A stretch of DNA of 40,051 nt from Thermoplasmata archaeon (GTDB lineage Archaea; Thermoplasmatota; Thermoplasmata; Halarchaeoplasmatales; Halarchaeoplasmataceae), in contig PUNK01000067.1 of assembly GCA_003552585.1 (NCBI GenBank), positions 1-40,051 of the forward strand, given 5' to 3'. Positions 1 through 8,663 of the stretch are shown here, piece after piece. Position 1 is the first letter of the stretch. Every line of letters begins with the position of its first letter. Both the position numbers and the translations under genes were made by a program. The notes under the pieces are model-generated. The model was not told the DNA's origin and searched no databases. It saw only the letters and a list, made by a program, of their open reading frames with translations.

Positions 1-1731
1 ATCGCAATATCGTATCAATTCGGATACGGCCCGAACATACTCAACTACGGCGGTGTGGCAGGGATGATAATGGCATTCCATCTGATCGGTAGGTACCTGG
101 AAGATAAAGCCACCGGTAAGGCCTCTCAAGCCATAAAGAAGTTGATGACCCTGGAAGCCAAGACCGCACGGGTGATCAGGAACGGCCGGGAGGAAGAGGT
201 CTCGGTGGAGGAGATAGATATCGGAGATATCATGGTTGTCCGCCCGGGAGAAAAGATACCCACAGATGGTGTGGTTGTATCCGGTGAGAGTTCGGTGGAC
301 GAATCCATAGCCACCGGAGAGTCCATGCCTGTGAATAAGGGAGAGGGAGATGAAGTCATAGGAGCCACCATCAACAAAGAGGGTGCACTGAAAGTAGAGG
401 CCACCAAGGTAGGAAAAGATACATTCCTATCCCAGGTAATCAGGATGGTGGAGGAGACCCAGGGATCCAGGGTACCCATACAGGCCTATGCCGATAAGGT
501 GACTTCCTACTTCGTCCCTGCCATAATCACCATAGCTGTAAGCGCATTCATACTTTGGCTGGTTTTCCCGAGAACCTTCCACTCCATCGTGGTTTGGGCG
601 GAGCCGGTTTTACCCTGGGTGAATCCGGAACTAGGTGTGATCTCTCTAGCCATCTACGCTGCGGTGGCAACCTTAGTCATCGCGTGCCCGTGTGCCCTTG
701 GACTGGCAACACCCACTGCACTCATGGTGGGAAGTGGTAAAGGTGCCGAGAACGGAGTCCTTATACGCAGGGGAGAAGCCATACAGCTCATGAAAGATGT
801 TAAAATCATCGTACTAGATAAGACGGGGACCATCACAAAAGGTGAGCCCGGTGTGACTGATGTGGTGGGAGGAAAAAAAGTGCTCAAGTACGCTGCCTCC
901 TTGGAGGTGAATTCCGAACACCCGCTGGGTGAAGCCATCGTGAAGAAGGCGAGGGAACAAGATATAGAACTCGAGGAACCGGAAGACTTCGGATCGGTGA
1001 CCGGCCGAGGTGTGAAGGGAAGTATAAACGGCTCCGAGGTATTTGTGGGTACGCCGGAACTCATGGAAGAACACGGTGTCGAGTTGACTAAGATGGAACA
1101 TTTCAGAAAACTGCAGAGGGAAGCGAAGACCGTGGTCTTCGTAGCCGTCGATGGTAAGATCGTCGGTATGATCGCCATCGCAGATCAGTTGAAAAGCGAC
1201 TCGAAAAGAGCTATCCAGGCCCTTAAGAAAAAGGGACTAACGCCGGTGATGTTGACTGGGGATAACGAAGAAACAGCCAAGGCCATCGCTAAGCAGGTGG
1301 GGATCACTAGGGTTTTAGCCGAGGTGATGCCCGACGAGAAGGTTGAGGAGGTCAAAAAACTGCAGAAAAACGGAGACCTCGTTGCTATGGTGGGCGACGG
1401 TATCAACGACGCCCCGGCATTGGAGCAGGCAGACGTGGGCATGGCCATCGGTACCGGTACAGATATCGCCATTGAGAGCGGAGATATAGTTCTGGTAAAA
1501 GGTGATCTTTCGGCGGTGGTGAAGGCGGTCAAGCTATCCCAAGCGACGTTCAAGAAGATACAGCAAAATCTGGTATGGGCGTTCTTCTACAACGTGGTCG
1601 CTATCCCTGTAGCCTTCGTTGGACTACTGCATCCCCTCATCGGTATGGCTGCCATGTCGTTCTCCAGCATCAACGTGGTCACCAATTCTAACCGGCTGAA
1701 GAAGGTGGATATCACAATGGAGGGGGAGTAA
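1..1731 (+). CDS. copA: Cu(+)-exporting P1B-type ATPase, 5'-truncated by window edge
   Basis: The reading frame is open from base 1, so the N-terminus, with any heavy-metal-binding domain and the first membrane helices, lies outside the window. It pumps Cu+ out of the cytosol using ATP. Visible motifs are TGES of the actuator domain (314-325), the CPC metal-site motif in the membrane (685-693), the phosphorylation motif DKTGT (817-831), SEHPLG with the ATP-binding His (913-930) and GDGINDAP (1393-1416). The last two helices carry YN (FFYNVVA) and MxxSS (MSFSSIN), which together with CPC are the Cu+ site of the P1B-1 group, so copper is favoured over Zn/Cd. TAA at 1729-1731 is one base from the next start, and GGAGGGGG just before it is the downstream ribosome binding site. 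It is probably the head of an operon with the two SHOCT proteins. Confidence 0.95.
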   Translation: MAISYQFGYGPNILNYGGVAGMIMAFHLIGRYLEDKATGKASQAIKKLMTLEAKTARVIRNGREEEVSVEEIDIGDIMVVRPGEKIPTDGVVVSGESSVDESIATGESMPVNKGEGDEVIGATINKEGALKVEATKVGKDTFLSQVIRMVEETQGSRVPIQAYADKVTSYFVPAIITIAVSAFILWLVFPRTFHSIVVWAEPVLPWVNPELGVISLAIYAAVATLVIACPCALGLATPTALMVGSGKGAENGVLIRRGEAIQLMKDVKIIVLDKTGTITKGEPGVTDVVGGKKVLKYAASLEVNSEHPLGEAIVKKAREQDIELEEPEDFGSVTGRGVKGSINGSEVFVGTPELMEEHGVELTKMEHFRKLQREAKTVVFVAVDGKIVGMIAIADQLKSDSKRAIQALKKKGLTPVMLTGDNEETAKAIAKQVGITRVLAEVMPDEKVEEVKKLQKNGDLVAMVGDGINDAPALEQADVGMAIGTGTDIAIESGDIVLVKGDLSAVVKAVKLSQATFKKIQQNLVWAFFYNVVAIPVAFVGLLHPLIGMAAMSFSSINVVTNSNRLKKVDITMEGE

Positions 1732-1732
1732 G

Positions 1733-2113
1733 ATGGGATCTGAGATTTATTCGTGGCTGCTATCTACTTGCTTGAACACGAATACTCATCCCCGTATGGG
1801 TGACTGGCACATGTGGGGCGGGTGGTGGATGTGGTCAATGATATGGATCGCCATCGCTATAGTTATAGGAATACTAGTTTACAAAGATGCGGAAAGTCGT
1901 GGTATGAACGGTTTATTATGGTTGATACTCGTACTTCTACCGATGGTCGGGTTGCTGTTTTTGATAATATATTTAGTGATCAGGGAAGAACATGTCAAAG
2001 AAATGAAATCAGATTCAGGTAAAAGTGCTGAAAAACTGCTGGATGAACGGTATGCAAAAGGGGAGATCAGTACGGACGAGTACAGAGAGATGAAAGAGGA
2101 GATGAAAAAATGA
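1733..2113 (+). CDS. SHOCT-domain membrane protein, Met/His/Trp-rich (copy 1)
   Basis: A 126-residue protein. The N-terminal stretch around residues 20-40 is crowded with Met, His and Trp (MGDWHMWGGWWMW). Two hydrophobic helices follow (about 38-50 and 60-82), and the C-terminus is a SHOCT motif (KLLDERYAKGEISTDEY, about 101-117). SHOCT is a short oligomerisation motif often found at the end of small membrane proteins. The start at 1733 is supported by GGAGGGGG eight bases upstream. The gene follows copA by one base and overlaps the next gene by four. Met/His-rich segments often bind Cu+, so an accessory role in copper handling is inferred from composition and position; no biochemical function is known to me. 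An internal ATG at 1797 would remove the first 21 residues. Confidence 0.8.
   Translation: MGSEIYSWLLSTCLNTNTHPRMGDWHMWGGWWMWSMIWIAIAIVIGILVYKDAESRGMNGLLWLILVLLPMVGLLFLIIYLVIREEHVKEMKSDSGKSAEKLLDERYAKGEISTDEYREMKEEMKK
2021..2113 (+). repeat. Direct repeat, copy A (3' end of SHOCT gene 1)
   Basis: About 93 bp that reappear at 2311-2403 with eight mismatches by eye. It encodes the SHOCT tail and stop codon of copy 1. The upstream parts of the two genes are much less alike at the DNA level. Confidence 0.85.
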
Positions 2114-2403
2114 TGTCGAATACGATTTCTTCCACGGCTTCGATAGCTCTACATACCAACGATACCCATCATCACATGGACGGGTGGTCCATGATGGGGG
2201 GATGGTGGTTTTGGATAATCGTGTTGATAGTGATATTCGTGCTTATCGCGGTGCTGATCTATCTAGTCATAAAAGAAGAACGAAATAAAGGTATAAAGTC
2301 CGAGTCGTACAAGAGTGCTAGGAAACTGCTGGATGAACGATATGCAAAAGGAGAGATCAGCACGGACGAGTACAGAGAGATGAAAAAGGAGATGAAAAAA
2401 TGA
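2110..2403 (+). CDS. SHOCT-domain membrane protein, Met/His/Trp-rich (copy 2)
   Basis: A 97-residue paralogue of the preceding gene, overlapping its stop codon by four bases (ATGA). The start has GAGGAG at a good distance inside the end of copy 1. The N-terminal segment is again His/Met/Trp-rich (DTHHHMDGWSMMGGWWFW, about 18-35). One hydrophobic helix (about 35-58) follows, then the SHOCT tail (KLLDERYAKGEISTDEY). It lacks the short loop and second helix of copy 1. The last 93 bp are nearly identical to copy 1, whereas the front halves have diverged, so either the duplication is recent with fast change at the metal-facing end, or gene conversion acts on the tail. Function is unknown; a link to copper is inferred from copA upstream. 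Confidence 0.8.
   Translation: MMSNTISSTASIALHTNDTHHHMDGWSMMGGWWFWIIVLIVIFVLIAVLIYLVIKEERNKGIKSESYKSARKLLDERYAKGEISTDEYREMKKEMKK
2311..2403 (+). repeat. Direct repeat, copy B (3' end of SHOCT gene 2)
   Basis: Second copy of the 93-bp repeat at 2021-2113, offset 290 bp, about 91 percent identical by eye. It encodes the SHOCT tail of copy 2. Confidence 0.85.
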
Positions 2404-2443
2404 CTTCTTTAAATGGTTATTTACTATATAAAGGCGTTATCAA

Positions 2444-3040
2444 ATGAAAAGTTTCAACAGAGATAATCTTTCGAGAAAAACGAACATGTTTGTTTTGATT
2501 TTATTCTTGTTATCCTTATTTTTAACCGTTATCCTCTTTATAGCACCTCTTACACTAGAACCAGGCACTGTTACCGACCTAGATGGGGCTGCCAACCAAG
2601 TCGTTTACGCTGAAAAATGGGAGGAACTTCCACTCTTTCATCGCGCGGTCTACTATTTAGGTGACCTTAACTGTCATCAAAGATATTACCGTTCTTACAT
2701 TATCAACGATAACCAGATGCCAGTGGATGCTAGAGTAACGGGGAACTTCATAGGCCTTAGTTTTGGTTTCCTTCTGATGACGTTCGCACAGGGATACGAA
2801 GATTTCAAAAGAACAATATTGGCGTTGCTCGGTTTTCGTGATGAAATATCGGAAAAGAAGAAGTGGGGCATACTCATATGCTTGGGTGCGATCTTCACAC
2901 TCCCATTGGTCCTGGACGGCAGTATACAGTTGATAACGACCTATGAGAGTTTCAACCTCCTCAGGACCTTCACGGGAACCCTATTTGGATCCGGGCTATC
3001 CGTCTTTTTCTCCTCACTGATAATATCGGTGCCCGAATGA
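2444..3040 (+). CDS. DUF2085-family membrane protein
   Basis: A 198-residue protein with an N-terminal helix (about 12-33), then a central LNCHQRYYRSY motif (about 74-84) followed by MPVDARVTGNFIG (about 92-104) and three more hydrophobic stretches. CHQxxxRS plus PVCARxxGxxxG is the DUF2085 signature. Here the usual CAR cysteine is Asp and the fourth position is Val, so one or both Cys of the family's second motif are missing. The role of the family is not established. It lies 40 bp after the SHOCT genes and may be in the same transcript, but there is no strong ribosome binding site (AAGGCG at 2431-2436 is the best candidate). Confidence 0.65.
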   Translation: MKSFNRDNLSRKTNMFVLILFLLSLFLTVILFIAPLTLEPGTVTDLDGAANQVVYAEKWEELPLFHRAVYYLGDLNCHQRYYRSYIINDNQMPVDARVTGNFIGLSFGFLLMTFAQGYEDFKRTILALLGFRDEISEKKKWGILICLGAIFTLPLVLDGSIQLITTYESFNLLRTFTGTLFGSGLSVFFSSLIISVPE

Positions 3041-3223
3041 TACAGGGATAGGAAACTATCAAAAAAGAAAAGATCGGAAACGGTTTATCGCGATCCGGGA
3101 AGGGATTTCCCATCAGGATTCAAGCACACTTTCGAGGTCGTCGAAATCGGGCATGCCGACGATGGCTATCTAGCCATCTATAACACCCTCGATATACTCA
3201 TGTCTGGATGAATGGGCATGGAT
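3041..3223. other. Non-coding gap with an 18-bp palindrome
   Basis: No convincing gene. It holds a near-perfect palindrome at 3161-3178 (arms GATGGCTA and TAGCCATC around TC), between the convergent ends of the DUF2085 gene and the GLUG surface-protein gene. It could fold as an RNA hairpin or bind a dimeric protein; nothing in the sequence decides which. Confidence 0.6.
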
Positions 3224-3255
3224 AAAAAAAAGAAGGGAGTTCGATGAGTCCCTTC
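3224..3255 (-). terminator. Hairpin plus T8 terminator of the GLUG surface-protein gene
   Basis: On the minus strand the stop codon runs into GAAGGGA, a 10-base loop and TCCCTTC (complement of 3232-3255), followed directly by eight T (3224-3231). This is a textbook hairpin/T-run shape, less usual in archaea, where T-runs alone are common. It overlaps the stop codon by two bases. Confidence 0.75.
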
Positions 3256-6200
3256 AGAACTCATCTTCAGGAGGTGGTTGTTCAAACTCATCCACAGGTT
3301 CCTGATACTGCTGTTGTTCCATGGGCTCTTCTTGATACTGCTCTTCGTAAGGCTGTTCCGTATAAGGTTCATCGGTCGGCTGTCCCTTCTTACCTCGCAT
3401 CAGTACCAGTACAACAGCAATCACTATCATGATGATCAACGCCAGCAGGATCCACCGGTAGTCGGATAGGAGATCCATTGTTACCGTTTCATCATCGTCA
3501 TCCGGGGGGATTTCATCCTCATCATCTGGTGGAGTTTCATCATCGTCATCATCAAAATCTACAGTTAGTTGGGTTTCGTCGGTCTCACCTTCGTAAATAC
3601 CAGTAATCGTCCACGTACCCTCGTTCTCAGAAGTATATACGTTATCATCCCAGCTTCCACCTGCATCCGCATCTATGTCCCAATCGGTATCATCTGTAAC
3701 ATCACCGATCTCATTATCGTATTCGTCATAGGCGGTAGCAGTGTACGTTTCACTTTCTCCCGCATCGATGGTAGAATCCTGTGGAGAGATCTCTATATAG
3801 TCCACATCTCCAGGCTCTACGGTGATCGTTACCGGATCGGAGGTAACTCCATCATAGGTTGCAGTCACATCGTGATCGCCTACTATCTCTTTATTGAACA
3901 CACCATCCTCGGCATTATCCCAATCAAAGTCCGTAACCTCATCCGTAATCAAGTTACCGTACTCATCTAAGGCTTCAACGTTGAATGACAGATCCTCACC
4001 TGCTGTTACCGTTGTTTGACCATCGACTGATGATATGTTTACATCATCTACCTCACCGGGATAGACTGTGAAGGTATCAGACTCGGTCACTCCGTCTATG
4101 GTGACTTCAGCGTTGAAATCATCTGGATCTGTCATGACTTCCCAGGTATAATCTGCCTCACCGTTTTCGAAGGAAAAGATTATGCTTTCATCTTCATCAT
4201 CTATCTCGATGGTAACATCGTAATCTCCTTCTAAAGGTTCATCAGATTGATCTACAGCATCGTATATTTCGATGACTGGCTGTTGTCCCGCAGCGATATC
4301 ATCTACAGAAACATCGAAGCTTGCAGCATATGATGTCTGTTCGATATACCATACAGGACTGTTTACTGTTTCCAAACTCAGATATGGATAATCGTCTTCC
4401 AGGTCCGGTCCGGTGATGATCTCGATGTCCCACGGCTCATCGAGTCCTTCTGTATCGGTATCGGTGAAAGTCTCGAAATTCTGCATCTCTTCAGTGCTCT
4501 TACCCGTTCCTCCTGAACTGGTATCTATTCCTGATGTATCAACATCCCAAAAAGAATCTACCACCTCAGAACCTGTTTCTTTGTAACCAACCAGTCCGCC
4601 CACATCATCGTCCGGTTCTCCATCATTTACAGATCCGGTAGAAAAGGATGTTTCTATCAAAACACCGTCATGGAATATATTACCGACGAGACCTCCTGCA
4701 TTTGGTCCTGTCACAGAACCATGTGATACCGAGTTTCTTATCAGGTTGTCACTGTGAATAATGCCCACAAGTCCACCGCTACGATGGTTTCCAATAACAT
4801 CCACGTTAACAACTGTGTTTTCGATCACAGTGTCTCCTACCCCAGAGAGTCCGACGAGACCTCCGACCCAACCGTCAGCAGTCACGGAACCGGTCACTTT
4901 TACATTCTCGATGGTTGCATCTACGATACGCCCGAAAAGACCACCATAATCTTCCTCTGGGCGATCTATATAAAGGTCGCTTATTTCATGGCCGTTACCA
5001 TCAAAAGTACCTTCAAAAGAATTTGAGAAATCACCGATGGGATCGAATCCGGACCCTTCATTCCACATGGATGTTCCCGAGGCATCGATATCGTTCATCA
5101 GTGTGTAATCATCGTCTAGATCCACCATGATAAGTTGTAGTTCCGCCAGATCAGTGATCTCAGTGGTCCGTTCGAATTGAAGATGCGGGTAGCCTGCCAT
5201 GGCCCAGGTACCGGGGATCGTGATATCCCAGCCGGCATCCGTAAAGGTACTTTCCGCCATCATATCCGCTGTACTGACACCCGTACCTCCGTCACTGGTG
5301 TCTTGACCGGTGGTATCGACGTCCCAGAAAGAATTTAGTACTTGAGCGTCTGGGTGCTTAAATCCGATAAGACCGCCAACGTTGTCACCAGATTCACCCT
5401 GGTTTACCGATCCGACCGCATAGCTATTTTCTATGATCACGTCTCCATGATGGATACGTCCTACGAGCCCACCGATATTGGCTTCATCTGGTCCATCGAC
5501 GGGTCCACGTGCAGCGGAATCTATTATCCGGTTACCGTTATGAACAACACCGACTAGACCACCAACTCGATCGGAACCGGTGACATCGACTTCTGATACT
5601 ACATTTTCGATGGTGGTGTCCCCTGTAGTAATATATCCAGCAAGACCTCCGACCCACTGGTCTCCAGAAATTTCACCACTCACCTTCAAGTTTTCGATGT
5701 TTGAGCCCTCGATATAGCCAAACAGACCGACGTAACTTTGACCAGGTCTATCGATGTAAAGGTCTTGAATTTCGTAACCGTTACCATCAAAATCTCCACT
5801 GAACGATCCTATGGGTGCCCAACCAATGTTAGTATCTACCAAATCGTCGTAACCGTCACTGTTCTCATCGAGATCGTTCATCAACACGTAATTACCACTA
5901 AGATGATCACGTATTGCATCAAGATCATACCAATCATAGATACTCAAAGATTCCCAGGAAAGTATCGGATAACCGTCGTTTGTGTTTTCGTCAATATTCC
6001 AGATATCCTCATCACCTTCGTCATCGTTAGGATTTCCTACGAAATCCCAAGGATCATCCAATCCTACTGTGGACAAGTCGGTGAATGTTGCGACGTCTTT
6101 CATCTCTCCGGTTGTCTTACCTTCTCCTCCATCGCTTGTTTCCATTCCCGAGGTATCAACGTCCCAAAAAGAGTCTTCGACCGTTGCCTCATCGTTCCAA

Positions 6201-7447
6201 CCAATGAGTCCACCTGTAAGATCATCACCTGTCAAGGTACCCGTAGCATATGTTTTTGAAACAGTTCCAGTATTCCTTCCAACGAGGCCCCCTACACGCT
6301 CATCTCCTTCTACATCTCCTAAAGCATAAGAATCTATGACAGTACCTCCTTCATTGTAACCTACTAGACCACCTGCATTACCATTCCCATCAATGTTTCC
6401 AGTTGCATATGAGTTCGATAAATCACCTAAATTACTTCCAACGAGTCCGCCGACATTCCAGTTTCCGGTTTTAGTTACATCGGCTGTAGAAAAGCTGTTA
6501 GAAATCGTGCCCCAGTTTACTCCTATAAGTCCTCCTACGCTCCTTTCTCCTGTTACCTCACCGGTAACATATGAGTTAGATATCGTACCACCATCATTCC
6601 ATCCAACGAGCCCGCCTACGTTCCAATCTCCGTTCACTTCTGCATCAACCACACCTATGTTGTGAACTTCTCCGTCATCAATAAGACCGAATAGACCTAT
6701 ATACGTTTCAGTGGGTCTGTCTATATAAAGATCTGAGATAGTGAAACCGTTCCCATCAAAAGTTCCTGTGAACCTGCTACCATCTTCACCTATCGGCTCC
6801 CAGCCATCACTAAATGGTCCTGTACCTACGTGTTCCGAATAACCGGCAGTATTTTCATCTAGATCATCCATTAGTGTATAATCAGCATCAAGATCTTCAG
6901 ACATCGAACTGAGATCATGCCAATCATTTATGATATGGTAAGAAACTACTTCGGTTTGCCCACTCTCACTATCATCGAAATCCCAAAGCTCCACTGTCCA
7001 AGGTATGGTTTCGCCTTCGTTGTAGTCCTCTTCTACATCATCATATATTAATGTGCCTTGATGCGTTTCTCCGGGTGTGAGTTCGATGGAATAGTCAGTA
7101 TCTTTAATCGAACCGTCTATTCTAAGGTCGACAAAACTCTCTTCACCTGTTTCATCACCTACATTCTCTATTTCATACTCCACTTCTAAATCATCAGTTT
7201 CATGTATCCAGCCGGGGCCGTTAGCGTAGTTTATCACTATATCTGCCCCACTCAAAATATCGTTTTCTGGTTCGTCAGTCAAATCTTCATTTTCATCTTT
7301 TAGCTCGCCGTAACTATTTCCAGTGCCGAATGAGATTCCTTCTTTTTCACCAACAACTTCATCTGGAAAATTAGAACCCAGAGAAGCTGTGGACACACTC
7401 ACCAACAGTACTAACACAAACAACAGACTTAGGTTTTTTTTCATCAT
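3254..7447 (-). CDS. Giant GLUG-repeat surface protein with Ig-like domains and C-terminal anchor
   Basis: About 1,397 residues from the chosen start. It begins MMKKN, followed by a hydrophobic signal peptide (about residues 5-24). An acidic CARDB/Ig-like segment (about 45-170) leads to three long blocks of GLUG repeats (GGLVGxN, NSYATG, GGLIG). Each block opens with a DDYTLMNDID-like segment and DLYIDRP and closes with SFWDVDTSG (near 6160, 5320 and 4540). Two or three Ig-like beta domains follow (about 1040-1290), then a D/E/P-rich linker, one membrane helix (about 1310-1332) and a Q/E/P/Y-rich cytoplasmic tail. It is probably a cell-surface adhesin or matrix protein. The frame extends to an ATG at 7498, but the signal peptide, GTGAT at 7452-7456 (minus strand) and a TATA-like TTTATAAT at 7463-7470 favour 7447; 7462 is an alternative. 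Confidence 0.85.
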   Translation of the reverse strand: MMKKNLSLLFVLVLLVSVSTASLGSNFPDEVVGEKEGISFGTGNSYGELKDENEDLTDEPENDILSGADIVINYANGPGWIHETDDLEVEYEIENVGDETGEESFVDLRIDGSIKDTDYSIELTPGETHQGTLIYDDVEEDYNEGETIPWTVELWDFDDSESGQTEVVSYHIINDWHDLSSMSEDLDADYTLMDDLDENTAGYSEHVGTGPFSDGWEPIGEDGSRFTGTFDGNGFTISDLYIDRPTETYIGLFGLIDDGEVHNIGVVDAEVNGDWNVGGLVGWNDGGTISNSYVTGEVTGERSVGGLIGVNWGTISNSFSTADVTKTGNWNVGGLVGSNLGDLSNSYATGNIDGNGNAGGLVGYNEGGTVIDSYALGDVEGDERVGGLVGRNTGTVSKTYATGTLTGDDLTGGLIGWNDEATVEDSFWDVDTSGMETSDGGEGKTTGEMKDVATFTDLSTVGLDDPWDFVGNPNDDEGDEDIWNIDENTNDGYPILSWESLSIYDWYDLDAIRDHLSGNYVLMNDLDENSDGYDDLVDTNIGWAPIGSFSGDFDGNGYEIQDLYIDRPGQSYVGLFGYIEGSNIENLKVSGEISGDQWVGGLAGYITTGDTTIENVVSEVDVTGSDRVGGLVGVVHNGNRIIDSAARGPVDGPDEANIGGLVGRIHHGDVIIENSYAVGSVNQGESGDNVGGLIGFKHPDAQVLNSFWDVDTTGQDTSDGGTGVSTADMMAESTFTDAGWDITIPGTWAMAGYPHLQFERTTEITDLAELQLIMVDLDDDYTLMNDIDASGTSMWNEGSGFDPIGDFSNSFEGTFDGNGHEISDLYIDRPEEDYGGLFGRIVDATIENVKVTGSVTADGWVGGLVGLSGVGDTVIENTVVNVDVIGNHRSGGLVGIIHSDNLIRNSVSHGSVTGPNAGGLVGNIFHDGVLIETSFSTGSVNDGEPDDDVGGLVGYKETGSEVVDSFWDVDTSGIDTSSGGTGKSTEEMQNFETFTDTDTEGLDEPWDIEIITGPDLEDDYPYLSLETVNSPVWYIEQTSYAASFDVSVDDIAAGQQPVIEIYDAVDQSDEPLEGDYDVTIEIDDEDESIIFSFENGEADYTWEVMTDPDDFNAEVTIDGVTESDTFTVYPGEVDDVNISSVDGQTTVTAGEDLSFNVEALDEYGNLITDEVTDFDWDNAEDGVFNKEIVGDHDVTATYDGVTSDPVTITVEPGDVDYIEISPQDSTIDAGESETYTATAYDEYDNEIGDVTDDTDWDIDADAGGSWDDNVYTSENEGTWTITGIYEGETDETQLTVDFDDDDDETPPDDEDEIPPDDDDETVTMDLLSDYRWILLALIIMIVIAVVLVLMRGKKGQPTDEPYTEQPYEEQYQEEPMEQQQYQEPVDEFEQPPPEDEF

Positions 7448-7554
7448 TTTATCACTTTGCATATTATAAACACAATATAGCGTATATAACGGCGCCATAT
7501 TTATAATTTACTAATATTATATGTGATTATTGCAATATAGATATAAGAGCAATG

Positions 7555-7563
7555 TTTATATAT
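7555..7563 (+). promoter_or_regulatory. TATA box of the iron-transport operon
   Basis: TTTATATAT placed about 25 bp before an expected transcription start near 7584. The operator at 7574-7587 lies between the two, where a bound repressor would block initiation. Confidence 0.65.
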
Positions 7564-7573
7564 GATCTAAAGT

Positions 7574-7587
7574 TTAGGTAAACCTAA
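7574..7587. promoter_or_regulatory. DtxR/IdeR-type operator candidate
   Basis: A palindrome with perfect six-base arms, TTAGGT-AA-ACCTAA, located between the TATA box and the start codon of the ferric-iron binding protein. TTAGG/CCTAA half-sites are typical of metal-dependent DtxR-family repressors, including archaeal ones. Repression of iron uptake when Fe2+ is plentiful is inferred from motif, position and the genes downstream. No DtxR gene is in the window. Confidence 0.7.
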
Positions 7588-7604
7588 TATAACGTTGTGA
7601 TATC

Positions 7605-8660
7605 ATGGCAAAGATAAAGAAGCGTACGATGATGGGGTCACACGCAGGTCAGACGCTTTGGGCCGTGACAGTCGTAGCGATGATTATCGGGCTTGTCACG
7701 GGTGCTTACATATATGTGATCCATGACTCAGATAGCGATACACTGGTGATATATTCGGGTCGAAGTTCGGAGCTGGTGGATGAGATAATCAAGGAGTTCG
7801 AAAGAACAACGGGGATCAAAGCCGAGCTGAAGTACGGCTCAACGAGTGAGATCGCAGGTATGCTATTAGAAGAGGGGAGGCACAGCCCGGCCGACGTGTT
7901 CTATGCTCAGGATCCTGGAGGTTTAGGGGCGGTGGAACACATGCTCGACACACTTCCCGACGACCTACTCGAAAAGAGTCCCGAGAACTTCCGGTCACCA
8001 CAAGGAAGATGGGTAGGGATATCTGGGAGAGCACGGGTCGTTGTTTACAATACGGACGTACTCACCGAGGTCGATCTACCCGACAGTATATGGGATTTCA
8101 CCGGTGCTGAATGGAGAGGACGTATAGGATGGGCACCAACTAATCCTTCTTTTCAGACGATGGTCACCGCGATGAGATCGATATGGGGTGAAGAGAAGAC
8201 TGAGAATTGGATAAATGGGATACGGGAAAACGACCCGATCGCCTATCCCAGGAACACACCCGTTGTTAGGGCGGTGGCCGAAGGTGAAGTGGATGTAGGG
8301 TTCGTGAACCACTATTATCTTTTCAGATTCCTCGCGGAGGAAGGGGAAGGTTTCTCAGCTCGAAACTATCATCCGAGAGGCGGGGGGCCGGGCACTACGA
8401 TGATGATCTCCGGTGCAGGGATACTGGAAACGTCGGAAAACAGAGAAAATGCCCAACAGTTCTTGAAATTCTTATTATCGAAACAGGGCCAAGAGTACTT
8501 CGCTGAAAACACGTTCGAATATCCAGTCAACGAGGGTGTAGAAACACATGATATGCTTAAACCGATCAGCGACATCCAATTCCCTAACGTGAGCATAGAG
8601 GAAATGAATGATCTAGAAGGTACGTTAGCCCTTCTGAGAAGAACTGGAGTCATCTCTTGA
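7605..8660 (+). CDS. fbpA: Iron(III) ABC transporter, substrate-binding lipoprotein/anchored protein
   Basis: A 351-residue periplasm-side binding protein of the FbpA/IdiA (Fe3+) family. A hydrophobic N-terminal anchor (about 19-40) lacks a clear lipobox, so the protein is probably membrane tethered. The start of the mature domain (TLVIYSGRSSELVDEI, about 46-61), ADVFYAQDPGG (about 99-109) and VGFVNHYYLFR (about 226-236) match the family; the tyrosine pair in VNHYYLF is where Fe-binding members hold the metal. The start is set by GTGAT at 7597-7601 three bases before ATG. It is the first gene of a binding protein-permease-ATPase operon, with three bases to the permease. Likely regulation is by the palindrome at 7574-7587. 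Another trivalent or oxyanion ligand cannot be ruled out. Confidence 0.87.
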   Translation: MAKIKKRTMMGSHAGQTLWAVTVVAMIIGLVTGAYIYVIHDSDSDTLVIYSGRSSELVDEIIKEFERTTGIKAELKYGSTSEIAGMLLEEGRHSPADVFYAQDPGGLGAVEHMLDTLPDDLLEKSPENFRSPQGRWVGISGRARVVVYNTDVLTEVDLPDSIWDFTGAEWRGRIGWAPTNPSFQTMVTAMRSIWGEEKTENWINGIRENDPIAYPRNTPVVRAVAEGEVDVGFVNHYYLFRFLAEEGEGFSARNYHPRGGGPGTTMMISGAGILETSENRENAQQFLKFLLSKQGQEYFAENTFEYPVNEGVETHDMLKPISDIQFPNVSIEEMNDLEGTLALLRRTGVIS

Positions 8661-8663
8661 TCC

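Noticed and set aside
5738-6259. 173-codon plus-strand frame opposite the GLUG gene
   Set aside because: It mirrors the repeated, low-complexity coding strand of the surface protein and has no family match.
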